A stretch of 64,000 nt of DNA from Photobacterium profundum (lineage in GTDB: Bacteria > Pseudomonadota > Gammaproteobacteria > Enterobacterales > Vibrionaceae): the NCBI RefSeq assembly GCF_003026285.1, contig NZ_PYOD01000001.1:620001-684000 (forward strand), given 5' to 3'. Positions 19,810-27,326 of this stretch are shown in pieces. The notes under the pieces are model-generated. The model searched no databases, had not been told where the DNA came from, and saw only the letters and a program-made list of their open reading frames with translations. The translations under genes were made by a program, and so were the position numbers. Position 1 is the stretch's first letter, and every line of letters begins with the position of its first letter.

Positions 19810-20156
19810 AATCCCACTCCTATGATTGCTTGTGTTCATATTTTTACCATAGCTATCTGTGATAACTGCATGAAACCAACTCAACAACGCAATAACCATT
19901 CATTAATAATGGTTAAATATGCCAGTAAGTTCAACATAGCACAGCTTTTTTTGAAACAACACCTGAATATTCGAGAAAGATTATTCAGGGCATTGTTATT
20001 TAATTGTTACATACCTCTTGTGTTGCTCTAAAATAACGCAGTTAGCAGGTAGCCAATTTGTTATTGATTTAAATTACAAAGAGGAATATTCAATCAGTAC
20101 ACTACAATAGAGAAAGTGGAGGAAATGTGGTTTCATGCAGCGGAAGTAATGTGATT

Positions 20157-20212
20157 ATACCAAATCCATTAATTATCTGTTCAAATCCAGCGAGAGTTAA
20201 TGGAATTGGTAT
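20157..20212. repeat. 56-bp imperfect palindrome, probable dispersed Vibrionaceae repeat
   Basis: Arms ataccaaatccattaa (20157-20172) and ttaatggaattggtat (20197-20212) are inverted repeats with one mismatch over 16 bp, separated by 24 nt. The pattern resembles short palindromic units scattered in Vibrio and Photobacterium intergenic DNA (recalled, not searched). Confidence 0.55.
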
Positions 20213-20241
20213 GAACCTTTCACGTCATTGTTTCAGCCATT

Positions 20242-20270
20242 AAAAAAGGAGCTATAAGCTCCTTTTTTTT
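20242..20270 (-). terminator. Terminator of the moa operon
   Basis: Stem ggagct (20248-20253) / agctcc (20257-20262), extended by A/T pairs, with T-runs available on both strands; 26 nt beyond the moaE stop. Confidence 0.85.
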
Positions 20271-20295
20271 AACCTGCCTAACAATCCGTATTAGG

Positions 20296-20745
20296 TTATT
20301 TGTTCTGCCAACGATCAGCAGCAGAAGTGTCGGTATCTCTAGCATCGACCCAACGCGTTTCGTTGCTCGTTTGCTCTTTTTTCCAAAAAGGCGCTCGGGT
20401 TTTAAGAAAATCCATGATGAATTCACACGCTTCAAATGCTGCACCACGGTGTGCACTTGTTACACCGACAAATACAATCTGATCGCCTAACCCCAAGTCT
20501 CCAACGCGGTGAATCACACGGGTTTTTAATAATGGCCAACGCTCGCGAGCTTGTACGACGATTTCTTCTAACGACTTCTCTGTCATACCTGGGTAATGTT
20601 CAAGTGACAGTCCTGTTACGTCATCACCTTGATTAAAGTCACGAACTTTACCAATAAAGGTTACCACGGCACCGGCATCTGTTCCTTCCGATAAAAGCGC
20701 ATATTCTTCAGCAACAGAAAAATCATCAAACTGAACCGAAATCAT
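20296..20745 (-). CDS. moaE: Molybdopterin synthase catalytic subunit MoaE
   Basis: 149 aa, the usual length. Conserved segments include GAVVTFIGKVRDFNQGD, LEHYPGMTEK, HRVGDLGLGDQIVFVGVTSAHR and the FLKTRAPFWKKE block with the catalytic lysines. MoaE with thiocarboxylated MoaD inserts the two sulfurs into cyclic pyranopterin monophosphate to make molybdopterin. It starts two bases after the moaD stop, so it is the last gene of the cotranscribed moaA-C-D-E group. Confidence 0.96.
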   Translation of the reverse strand: MISVQFDDFSVAEEYALLSEGTDAGAVVTFIGKVRDFNQGDDVTGLSLEHYPGMTEKSLEEIVVQARERWPLLKTRVIHRVGDLGLGDQIVFVGVTSAHRGAAFEACEFIMDFLKTRAPFWKKEQTSNETRWVDARDTDTSAADRWQNK

Positions 20746-20747
20746 AT

Positions 20748-20993
20748 CTAACCTCCCGTCACTGGCGGAAAAAACGCAACTTCATCACCATCTTTAATTT
20801 CAGTATCTAAATGACAAATCGTTTGATTAACCGCAACCAATAATTTACCCGATTCAAGTGCCAGTTGCCACTTATCGCCACGTTCCGTCAAATGTGCACG
20901 CAGCATCTCTGCCGTTGCATACTCAGCATTAACCTCTAAACGATCAACACCGACTAACTCTTTAACTTGGGCAAAGAAAAGTACATTAATCAT
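20748..20993 (-). CDS. moaD: Molybdopterin synthase sulfur carrier subunit MoaD
   Basis: 81-aa ubiquitin-fold protein ending in the essential Gly-Gly (FFPPVTGG), which is adenylated by MoeB and thiocarboxylated. It donates sulfur within MoaE. Its ATG overlaps the end of moaC by four bases (ATGA-type), implying coupled translation. Confidence 0.96.
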   Translation of the reverse strand: MINVLFFAQVKELVGVDRLEVNAEYATAEMLRAHLTERGDKWQLALESGKLLVAVNQTICHLDTEIKDGDEVAFFPPVTGG

Positions 20994-21484
20994 GCTTCTA
21001 CCTTAAAATGACCTGATTTTCCACCCGTCTTCTCGAGCAAACGAACTTGGCTAATCACCATATCTTTTTGAACAGCTTTACACATATCATAAATGGTTAA
21101 TGCCGCTACTGAGGCCGCTGTTAATGCTTCCATTTCAACGCCCGTTTTACCTGCCAGTTTACAACACGATTCAATGCGTACCATATTGGTTTCATTTTCA
21201 TTTGTGGCAGGCATTGCTTCAAGCTGTACTTCCACTTTTGATAACAAAAGAGGATGGCAAAGCGGTATTAGATCCCACGTCTTTTTAGCCGCTTGAATAC
21301 CTGCAATACGCGCTGTTGCAAATACATCACCTTTGCGATTATGACCCGATACAATCAATTCTAGGGTTTCTGGTGCCATATGTACAAATGCTTCAGCACG
21401 TGCTTCACGTACTGTTTCAGCTTTAGCTGACACATCGACCATGTTTGCTTCACCAGAAGCATTAATGTGAGTTAGTTGATTCAT
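20990..21484 (-). CDS. moaC: Cyclic pyranopterin monophosphate synthase MoaC
   Basis: 164 aa. MoaC completes the first step of molybdenum cofactor synthesis, converting the MoaA product into cyclic pyranopterin monophosphate. Family signatures include [49 protein letters not shown] and the C-terminal [10 protein letters not shown]. It follows moaA after a 137-bp gap in which moaB would be expected by comparison with E. coli; no moaB is present. The gap carries a perfect 10-bp stem-loop (21579-21604). Confidence 0.96.
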   Translation of the reverse strand: MNQLTHINASGEANMVDVSAKAETVREARAEAFVHMAPETLELIVSGHNRKGDVFATARIAGIQAAKKTWDLIPLCHPLLLSKVEVQLEAMPATNENETNMVRIESCCKLAGKTGVEMEALTAASVAALTIYDMCKAVQKDMVISQVRLLEKTGGKSGHFKVEA

Positions 21485-21578
21485 CTATATTTTGTCCATG
21501 AAGAGGCATGAAAAATGACCAAGCATGCCTAAATGTGTTCATAAGTAAGGCTTCGTACTTCGCGATTCAAATGTACAA

Positions 21579-21604
21579 TAAGGTGTTATACAACTAACAC
21601 CTTA
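21579..21604 (-). promoter_or_regulatory. Intercistronic stem-loop between moaA and moaC
   Basis: Perfect 10-bp stem taaggtgtta (21579-21588) / taacacctta (21595-21604) with a 6-nt loop. On the minus strand it is followed by ttgtacattt, not a clean T-run, so an mRNA-processing or partial-termination element is more likely than a full terminator. Confidence 0.5.
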
Positions 21605-21621
21605 CTAAATAAGCTGAAGAA

Positions 21622-22629
21622 TCAACCGCCGATTGAAGCAAGGTTAGGTGTCATACCAGTATTGCCGGCATCAAGGAAATGGCTAACGGATTTTTCCTTT
21701 AATCCACCTCGAATACGACTGATGAGCTCTGTACGTTGTTCATCTGCCGACAGTAAATCACGAAGTTCTACTCCGTGATCACCAAATAGGCATAGGTGAA
21801 GTTTGCCTTTCGCTGAAACGCGTAAGCGGTTACAACTTTGACAGAAATCTTTTTCATAAGGCATGATAAGTCCAATCTCACCCATATAATCGGGATGACA
21901 AAAAACTTGTGCTGGGCCATCATTTTTGCCGTTGATCTTTAAGAGCCAACCATTAGCAATAAGATGATTACGAATGCTTACACCAGAAACATGATAATTT
22001 TTGAATAACGAATCCATTTCGCCAGTCTGCATCAATTCAATAAAACGTAACTGAATAGGTCTCGTTTTAATCCATGCTAGAAACTTAGGTAGCTCTTGTG
22101 AATTCTGATTTTTAAGCAATACCGTATTAATTTTGACTTGTTCGAAACCCGCGTCAAATGCCGCATCGATCCCAGACATCACCTTATGAAACATATTTTC
22201 GCCGGTGATTTGATAAAACATCTTAGGATCTAGGCTATCCACACTCACATTTATATGAGTAAGGCCAGCCTCACGCCACTCTTTGACATTCTTTTCCATA
22301 CGATAACCGTTCGTGGTGGTAGCCACTTTAGTTATACCGGGCTGAGCTGCTACAGTACGGATAATATCCGTATAGTCACGACGTAAACTAGGTTCGCCCC
22401 CAGTGATACGTACTTTTGACGTTCCACATTCAGCAAAAGCCCTTGTTACGCGCTCAATTTCATCCAATGTAAGAAAAGAAGGTTTCTTTTTTTCTGTCGG
22501 CTTATAGCCATCAGGCAGGCAGTAAGTACATTTAAAATTACAGACATCTGTGACTGATAGTCGTAAGTAATAAAACTTACGATGAAAGCGATCTTCAAAT
22601 TGAAGATCATTATCTAATTGTTGCGCCAT
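21622..22629 (-). CDS. moaA: GTP 3',8-cyclase MoaA
   Basis: 335-aa radical SAM enzyme that rearranges GTP to 3',8-cyclo-7,8-dihydro-GTP, the first molybdopterin step. The N-terminal 4Fe-4S motif (CNFKCTYC), the [12 protein letters not shown] glycine motif, a second C-terminal cysteine cluster ([20 protein letters not shown]) and the essential C-terminal Gly-Gly are all visible. The start is the ATG at 22629, placed five bases after an AGGTG that lies inside the 3' end of the predicted riboswitch; a TTG five codons upstream is in frame but unlikely. Confidence 0.96.
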   Translation of the reverse strand: MAQQLDNDLQFEDRFHRKFYYLRLSVTDVCNFKCTYCLPDGYKPTEKKKPSFLTLDEIERVTRAFAECGTSKVRITGGEPSLRRDYTDIIRTVAAQPGITKVATTTNGYRMEKNVKEWREAGLTHINVSVDSLDPKMFYQITGENMFHKVMSGIDAAFDAGFEQVKINTVLLKNQNSQELPKFLAWIKTRPIQLRFIELMQTGEMDSLFKNYHVSGVSIRNHLIANGWLLKINGKNDGPAQVFCHPDYMGEIGLIMPYEKDFCQSCNRLRVSAKGKLHLCLFGDHGVELRDLLSADEQRTELISRIRGGLKEKSVSHFLDAGNTGMTPNLASIGG

Positions 22630-22631
22630 GG

Positions 22632-22770
22632 AACACCTTTCCAAATACGGGAGGCCGATTCATTTCTAAATTGACCCTGGTGACAGTATGTCACTGGCTC
22701 TGAACACATATATTCTGATTTAAGAAAAACAGAAAACGTAGTGACCAAAGCTCGGAGTTATGGCAGCTAT
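22632..22770 (-). promoter_or_regulatory. Predicted Moco riboswitch upstream of moaA
   Basis: On the minus strand the moaA leader contains CTCCGAGC (near 22751-22758), a GTGACA/TGTCAC hairpin (near 22680-22700) with CCAGGGTCA, then GGCCTCCCG followed by GGAAAGGTG at the start codon. These match, as I recall them, the conserved blocks of the molybdenum-cofactor RNA motif (Rfam RF01055), which hides the moaA ribosome site when Moco is abundant. Confidence 0.75.
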
Positions 22771-22951
22771 GCAAGCTGATTCACTAGGAAGCAATTTACA
22801 TAACAGCTAATCTAATAATAAAAGTATCAGATAAAATGCCTTATTGACAAATTACTGAAAAAATATTGCTGTATTCTACCTTTTGGCGCGGATCGCGACA
22901 ATACTACTAAAGGGAATATTCTTTATATTTCTTACTAATTCTGGGGGTATT

Positions 22952-23179
22952 ATGTCCAATATTATTGAATCTGCGACCATTGACGATATAGCGCTCTATC
23001 TGCAGCGTGAAGATGGCATAGATGTAAAAGCATCCTATCAACAGGCACAAAGTGTTATTGATGGCTTCAACGACATGGCGAGCAAAGGAATTATCAAAGG
23101 CTGGTATTTTAATGACCAAGGGCATTTAGAACTGCTACCCAGTGACAATGCGCTTCGTATTATTGCTAATCAAAAGTAA
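22952..23179 (+). CDS. Small hypothetical protein, 75 aa
   Basis: ATG at 22952, preceded by a GGGGG seven bases upstream; the frame extends 23 codons further, but the earlier region looks like leader. The product is a soluble, mixed acidic protein (MSNIIESATIDDIALYLQRE...) with a helical pattern, ending in ALRIIANQK. It is divergent from moaA and upstream of the LON-domain gene, with no terminator recognised between them. I do not recognise a family. Confidence 0.7.
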   Translation: MSNIIESATIDDIALYLQREDGIDVKASYQQAQSVIDGFNDMASKGIIKGWYFNDQGHLELLPSDNALRIIANQK

Positions 23180-23185
23180 AGTGCT

Positions 23186-23198
23186 TTGCATTTTGCAG
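23186..23198 (+). promoter_or_regulatory. Predicted LuxO-binding box (distal)
   Basis: TTGCATTTTGCAG matches 12 of 13 positions of the LuxO consensus TTGCA-WWW-TGCAA as I recall it. It lies about 100 bp upstream of a sigma-54-like promoter. Confidence 0.6.
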
Positions 23199-23216
23199 CT
23201 TGGGTGAACAAACTGT

Positions 23217-23229
23217 TTGCAATATGCAA
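23217..23229 (+). promoter_or_regulatory. Predicted LuxO-binding box (proximal, perfect)
   Basis: TTGCAATATGCAA matches TTGCA-WWW-TGCAA exactly and is the core of a 15-bp palindrome. Its centre is 31 bp (about three helical turns) from the distal box and about 72 bp upstream of the -24 GG of the next promoter, the usual placing for a sigma-54 activator. Confidence 0.65.
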
Positions 23230-23293
23230 AAAAACGCACACTACCTTTCATGCAGCAAGGTATAAAACGACAAAAATAGCGGTGTTGAAATAT

Positions 23294-23309
23294 CGGCATC
23301 ACATTTGCA
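23294..23309 (+). promoter_or_regulatory. Predicted sigma-54 promoter
   Basis: cGGCATcacattTGCa has GG at 23295-23296 and GC at 23307-23308, exactly 12 bp apart as sigma-54 requires (consensus TGGCAC-N5-TTGCW). The expected start near 23320 leaves a 34-nt leader before the ATG at 23354. Confidence 0.6.
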
Positions 23310-23353
23310 ATGTCTACTTTATCAGACAACAACATTTGTAAATGGAGCCGACA

Positions 23354-23929
23354 ATGACGAATTTACTACCGCTACTTTTTCAAAAACGTCATGTTCTACC
23401 AACAGGTAGAATGCCAATAAGAATAGCTCCAGGACCACAAACTGAAGCATTTAAAGTTGCTGTCACATCTACAAATGGATTTGGCGTTTGTATGTTCGAC
23501 CGAGGTGAGGATAATCACCAGTTTTTTCATATAGGAACACGTGTAACAGTTGAAGATTTTGATACATCTAAAAAAGATGGTGCATTAATCGTTACGGTTT
23601 ATGGACACGAAAGCTTCCGTATCAAGTCATTAGAGCAAAACGATAATGGTGTTTTCTTTGGTGAATATCAGACATTGCCACAATGGTCTGAAATGAAGGC
23701 ACATAATAATCAACAATTATTGGCTGATAAATTACAAATCATGTTTGATAAATACCCTGAATTAGATAATTTACATAGAACTAAAGAATTTCATAATCTG
23801 AGTTGGTTATGCCAACGTTGGTTAGAGATTTTACCTGTACCCGCGAGTGAAAAGCAGCTACTACTCAACACACCAAACTGTCTCGATACCTGTGATTATC
23901 TTATGAGTATGATGCTTGAATCACATTAG
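23354..23929 (+). CDS. LON substrate-binding-domain protein (stand-alone)
   Basis: 191 aa resembling the N-terminal substrate-binding domain of Lon protease (PF02190), without ATPase or protease parts: LLPLLFQKRHVLPTGRMPIRI at the start, then GVCMF...IGTRVTVEDFD and VYGHESFRIKS, with a helical C-terminus. Stand-alone LON-domain proteins are common and mostly uncharacterised; adaptor or substrate-recognition roles are guesses. The start is the ATG at 23354, six bases after GGAG; an ATG four codons earlier lacks a site. Two predicted LuxO boxes and a sigma-54 promoter lie immediately upstream, suggesting quorum-sensing control together with qrr1. Confidence 0.8.
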   Translation: MTNLLPLLFQKRHVLPTGRMPIRIAPGPQTEAFKVAVTSTNGFGVCMFDRGEDNHQFFHIGTRVTVEDFDTSKKDGALIVTVYGHESFRIKSLEQNDNGVFFGEYQTLPQWSEMKAHNNQQLLADKLQIMFDKYPELDNLHRTKEFHNLSWLCQRWLEILPVPASEKQLLLNTPNCLDTCDYLMSMMLESH

Positions 23930-24130
23930 CTTGATGCCAGATGAAAATATTCCAATATGTTGTGTATTTCGTCTTATTAATTTAAAGCATTTTTACTCGC
24001 TCAAGCTTCACACAATAATGCTTACTAAGCGTGATACAAGCAGCATATTAAAATCCAAGTCTTGTATTCATATTGCAGCCTTGTATACACTCACGGGTAA
24101 ATACAGATCACGAAAGCTTGCAAATTGAAC

Positions 24131-25030
24131 ATGACAAACACGCAAAATAAAATAAAAACAAAAATCGTCGCTATTGGCGGTGGTCATGGTTTAGGTCGTA
24201 TACTTTCTTCGTTGTCTGATTACGGCTCTCAGGTTACTGGGATAGTTACAACCACAGACAATGGTGGCTCTACTGGGCGAATTCGTGCTTGCCAAGGCGG
24301 AATTGCATGGGGAGATATGAGAAATTGTATCAACCAATTGATTACAGAGCCTTCTGTCGGCTCAATGATCTTTGAATACAGATTTCGGGGTAATGGTGAG
24401 TTAAATGGCCACAACTTAGGCAATTTAATGCTTACGGCACTCGATAACCTATCGGTGCGCCCTCTAGAAGCAATAAACCTTATTCGCGATATGCTCAAAG
24501 TTGAAACACAAATTATCCCCATGTCTGAGCATCCTGCCGATTTATCTGCTTTGACGCTAACGGGTGAAATCATTTGTGGCGAAACCAGTATCGACGAACT
24601 GCCAGACGTTCCACAACGTCTGTATGTTGAGCCATCAGTACCAGCGACAAAAGAAGCAGTAACGGCTATTCATGAGGCCGATATTGTTTTACTAGGTCCC
24701 GGCAGCTTTTTAACCAGCATTATGCCACCACTACTATTGAAAGAAATTGCAGGAGCATTAAAAGAATCTAATGCCAAAATTGTTTTCATCTCGAATTTAG
24801 ATCTAGAAAATGGGCCTGCAGGGCAAATGTCATTAACGACAATGCTGCATTGGTGTGAGCGAGCAATGAACGGCAAGTATATTGATGCTGTCATTACTGA
24901 TAAGCCGATACCTGAGCTCGCCCCCCGATACGAGCAACTAATCGAAGACTTAGCATCTAATAATCATGAGTGGCGTCATGATAGAGAAAAGTTAAAGCAT
25001 GCTATTGACAAAATCATTATTGCTGGCTAA
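24131..25030 (+). CDS. yvcK: YvcK/CofD-like family protein (E. coli YbhK homologue)
   Basis: 299 aa with the CofD-like nucleotide-binding start (AIGGGHGLGRILSSL), TTDNGGSTGRIR, GDMRNCINQL, NGHNLGNLML and VLLGPGSFLTSIMPPLL. YvcK proteins bind UDP-sugars and affect gluconeogenic growth and cell-wall synthesis in Bacillus; the gammaproteobacterial protein is less studied. The E. coli homologue ybhK also lies beside moaA. The ATG at 24131 is chosen over a TTG two codons earlier; neither has a strong ribosome site. Its last 39 bases overlap the end of luxU on the other strand. Confidence 0.9.
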   Translation: MTNTQNKIKTKIVAIGGGHGLGRILSSLSDYGSQVTGIVTTTDNGGSTGRIRACQGGIAWGDMRNCINQLITEPSVGSMIFEYRFRGNGELNGHNLGNLMLTALDNLSVRPLEAINLIRDMLKVETQIIPMSEHPADLSALTLTGEIICGETSIDELPDVPQRLYVEPSVPATKEAVTAIHEADIVLLGPGSFLTSIMPPLLLKEIAGALKESNAKIVFISNLDLENGPAGQMSLTTMLHWCERAMNGKYIDAVITDKPIPELAPRYEQLIEDLASNNHEWRHDREKLKHAIDKIIIAG

Positions 25031-25351
25031 CTGCTTATATCTATGCGCAGTCTCTTCAACCATCGTCCTAAATTCAGGCAGACGGTCGACTACCCAATGA
25101 TCTTGCTCTTGCTTCACTCTCGACTCACATTCTTGAGCCATTAGAGCGAGATCATCTGCACCAAAGCTAGCAGCACTGCTCTTTACAGCATGACTAATAT
25201 CACCAATTTGGGCTACCGTTGGTTGATCGGATAATTGACGTAAATATTGCTCTAGTTCATCACTAAATACATTGAACAAGATCGAAACGGTTTCGTCACC
25301 CACTTCATCAGCTAGGCGCTTTATTGTTTCTTGGTTAATATTAATAGCCAT
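24992..25351 (-). CDS. luxU: Quorum-sensing phosphorelay protein LuxU
   Basis: 119-aa histidine phosphotransfer protein. The phospho-accepting site is H54 in ISHAVKSSAASFGA, within a four-helix HPt domain. LuxU carries phosphate between the autoinducer sensor kinases (LuxN/LuxQ/CqsS type, not in this window) and LuxO. It starts two bases after the luxO stop, so the two are cotranscribed. The 3' end overlaps yvcK in convergent orientation by 39 bp, with no room for a terminator between them. Confidence 0.95.
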   Translation of the reverse strand: MAININQETIKRLADEVGDETVSILFNVFSDELEQYLRQLSDQPTVAQIGDISHAVKSSAASFGADDLALMAQECESRVKQEQDHWVVDRLPEFRTMVEETAHRYKQLASNNDFVNSML

Positions 25352-25353
25352 AA

Positions 25354-26805
25354 TTAATCGATCTCCCTATTACTACCTACAGCATCTTGCCAGGCTTGTA
25401 ATTTTCTATAAATTGTTGATGGGCTAACTTCTAGCAAACCTGCAGCACGAGGAACATTACCATCACACGCATCAATAGCAGTTTGTATTGCGCGTTTTTC
25501 GACAACCCAAAGCGGCTCAATTGCAGTCCGTTCAATGGGTTCGGTGTGTAAGATATCTTTCTGTACAATCGTAGTTTTTTGTACTCCAGAAGCAATCCTT
25601 AGAGGGGATGCAATTTCAACGCCAGATATCTCACTAATTGGCGGTGGAACCATTTGAAGTGTCACTTCTTCGCCAGAATTTAAAACGACAATATTACGAA
25701 TAACGTTTTGCAATTCACGAACATTGCCCGGCCAAGCATGTAGCTTAAACAATTCAATCACGTCTGAAGAAAAACGACTAAAGTTTTTGCCTTCTTCTAC
25801 AGACATTAACGCTAATAATGCATGTGCTATTTCTATCATATCGTCACTACGATCACGCAGTGGGGGTAATGCAATTGGAATAACATGCAGGCGATAATAG
25901 AGATCTTCTCGAAAGCGCCCTTCTTGAACTTCAATCCACGGATTACGATTTGTAGCACATACAAAGCGCACATCAACAGTGCTTGTTTTAGAAGAACCTA
26001 CTTTTTGATATGTTCCTGTTTGAATAAAACGTAGCAGTTTGCTTTGCAAATCTAAATCCATTTCGCACAGTTCATCAAGAAACAATGTTCCTTTGTGAGC
26101 CATTTCAACAGCACCTTGCCGTTCTGTCGATGCACCTGTAAATGCACCTTTAACATGACCAAACAACTCACTCTCAATGAGTTCTTTAGGAATTGCGGCA
26201 CAATTTAATGCGATAAACGGTTTATCATTACGCGGACTAGCAGCGTGAATCGCTTCAGCACACACTTCTTTACCCGTACCACTTTCCCCCGTAACAAAAA
26301 CAGTCGCCTTACTCGACGCTGCAGATTCGATAACACGATATACAGCTTGCATCGGTATACTATTACCAATGAACCCCTGATATTGCGCTCCACCTTGTTT
26401 AGATTTAGATGATTGCTGACTTTTACTATTATCTTTTAAAGCATTATTCACCGTAATGCGTAAACGATCAGCTTCGCAGGGTTTGATCAGAAAATCTTGG
26501 GCGCCGTGTCTCATCGCATCGACCGCAACATCAATGGATCCGTGAGCGGTCATAATAACAACAGGTAAATTCTGATGGTTAAGACGTACAGATTCAAGTA
26601 CTTCCATACCTGTCATATCAGGCAAACGAAGGTCTAACAGGATAAGCTCAGGCACAGTCTCTTTCATGAAGTTCAGTGCATCTCTTCCTGTTCCGACAAT
26701 CGTGACATTTAATCCTAATGGATTTAGATAAGATTTATACAATGCCGCTACCGATGCCGTATCTTCGACCATTAGGACTTGTCTTTGTTTTATTCCGCTT
26801 TCCAT
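25354..26805 (-). CDS. luxO: Quorum-sensing response regulator LuxO (sigma-54 activator)
   Basis: 483 aa. The receiver domain (about 1-125) has phospho-acceptor D58 in [10 protein letters not shown]. The AAA+ domain (about 145-385) has Walker A GESGTGKE, the sigma-54 contact loop GAFTGA and Walker B GTLFLDE. A Fis-type helix-turn-helix sits at the C-terminus ([17 protein letters not shown]). At low cell density LuxO-P activates the Qrr small RNAs, which repress the LuxR/HapR-type master regulator. The ATG at 26805 follows GGAG by five bases; a GTG two codons earlier is the alternative. qrr1 lies divergently 240 bp upstream. Confidence 0.97.
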   Translation of the reverse strand: MESGIKQRQVLMVEDTASVAALYKSYLNPLGLNVTIVGTGRDALNFMKETVPELILLDLRLPDMTGMEVLESVRLNHQNLPVVIMTAHGSIDVAVDAMRHGAQDFLIKPCEADRLRITVNNALKDNSKSQQSSKSKQGGAQYQGFIGNSIPMQAVYRVIESAASSKATVFVTGESGTGKEVCAEAIHAASPRNDKPFIALNCAAIPKELIESELFGHVKGAFTGASTERQGAVEMAHKGTLFLDELCEMDLDLQSKLLRFIQTGTYQKVGSSKTSTVDVRFVCATNRNPWIEVQEGRFREDLYYRLHVIPIALPPLRDRSDDMIEIAHALLALMSVEEGKNFSRFSSDVIELFKLHAWPGNVRELQNVIRNIVVLNSGEEVTLQMVPPPISEISGVEIASPLRIASGVQKTTIVQKDILHTEPIERTAIEPLWVVEKRAIQTAIDACDGNVPRAAGLLEVSPSTIYRKLQAWQDAVGSNREID

Positions 26806-26897
26806 TGCCACTCCACGCTACCTTTCCCTGAACTAATTGTAATCAATACATAAATTTATGTAGTCTCTATTTTTGTATTTTTGCAAAAACTTACGTT

Positions 26898-26937
26898 CGT
26901 TGCATTATAATTCGCAAAACGATTCGCAAAATGCGAA
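26898..26937 (+). promoter_or_regulatory. Predicted LuxO-binding region upstream of qrr1
   Basis: Contains TTGCA at 26900-26904, a tandem ATTCGCAAAACG/ATTCGCAAAATG (26910-26933) and the palindrome TTCGCAAAATGCGAA (26923-26937), a variant of TTGCA-WWW-TGCAA with symmetric T-to-C and A-to-G changes. It is centred about 92 bp upstream of the -24 GG of qrr1. Confidence 0.6.
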
Positions 26938-27020
26938 CACCTTAAGATAGTTAGCAATAATTTATGACAAATTAATCGCTATATGCAGTATTTATAGCAA
27001 AAAAAGTCATAATAAAAAGT

Positions 27021-27036
27021 TGGCATAAGACATGCA
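27021..27036 (+). promoter_or_regulatory. Sigma-54 promoter of qrr1
   Basis: TGGCATaagacATGCA has GG at 27022-27023 and GC at 27034-27035, 12 bp apart. Transcription is expected near 27047, which coincides with the TGAC start typical of Qrr RNAs. Confidence 0.85.
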
Positions 27037-27046
27037 TTAATAAATA

Positions 27047-27148
27047 TGACTCTTAATGTAGAGTCAACCTAGCCAACTGACGTTGTTTGTGGAATGAATT
27101 CACTAAAACAATGATGCCAACCGAAACTATTACGGTTGGTTTTTTTTT
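27047..27148 (+). ncRNA. qrr1: Quorum-regulatory small RNA Qrr1
   Basis: About 102 nt. The 5' stem-loop gactct/agagtc is followed by the invariant Qrr core CCTAGCCAACTGACGTTGTT, which base-pairs with target mRNAs such as luxR/hapR. An A/U-rich middle and a terminator stem ccaaccg (27117-27123) / cggttgg (27133-27139) with nine T complete it. Location next to, and divergent from, luxO matches qrr1 of Vibrio. It acts with Hfq and is activated by LuxO-P and sigma-54. Confidence 0.96.
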
Positions 27149-27326
27149 ACCTGGAATTTGGTAAAAGAAGAGAGTCGCCACGAGTAGAACCTAGTCCCTG
27201 CTCGCGACGCAAAGGGGTTATAGCTCATTTTCCACGTAGAACCACTAGGTCTATAAATGGGCGTCTTACCTAGAGCCCAACAAATTTTCGCTGAAATGAG
27301 CACCTTGAGATAATTTGAGTATATCA
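27149..27326 (-). other. Spacer downstream of uvrB with a possible coupled short ORF or dispersed repeat
   Basis: A 65-codon minus-strand frame (27130-27327) starts at an ATG overlapping the uvrB stop (TAATG) and runs into the antisense of the qrr1 terminator. Its translation (for example SGSTWKMSYNPFASRAGT) resembles short hypotheticals I recall from many Vibrionaceae intergenic regions, so I favour a dispersed repeat over a gene. No terminator for uvrB is visible. Confidence 0.35.

Larger units (their letters stand above)
19810..20295. other. Intergenic region upstream of the ParB-motif gene
   Basis: Holds no credible gene. A 69-codon plus-strand frame at 19822-20031 overlaps the start of the minus-strand gene and lacks a ribosome site. 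The region contains the inverted-repeat element at 20157-20212 and the moa terminator. Confidence 0.5.

Noticed and set aside
19822..20031. 69-codon plus-strand ORF
   Set aside because: Overlaps the start of the minus-strand ParB-motif gene and lacks a ribosome site or recognisable sequence.
23916..24128. 70-codon plus-strand ORF between the LON-domain gene and yvcK
   Set aside because: Overlaps the end of the LON-domain gene, no ribosome site, random-looking composition.
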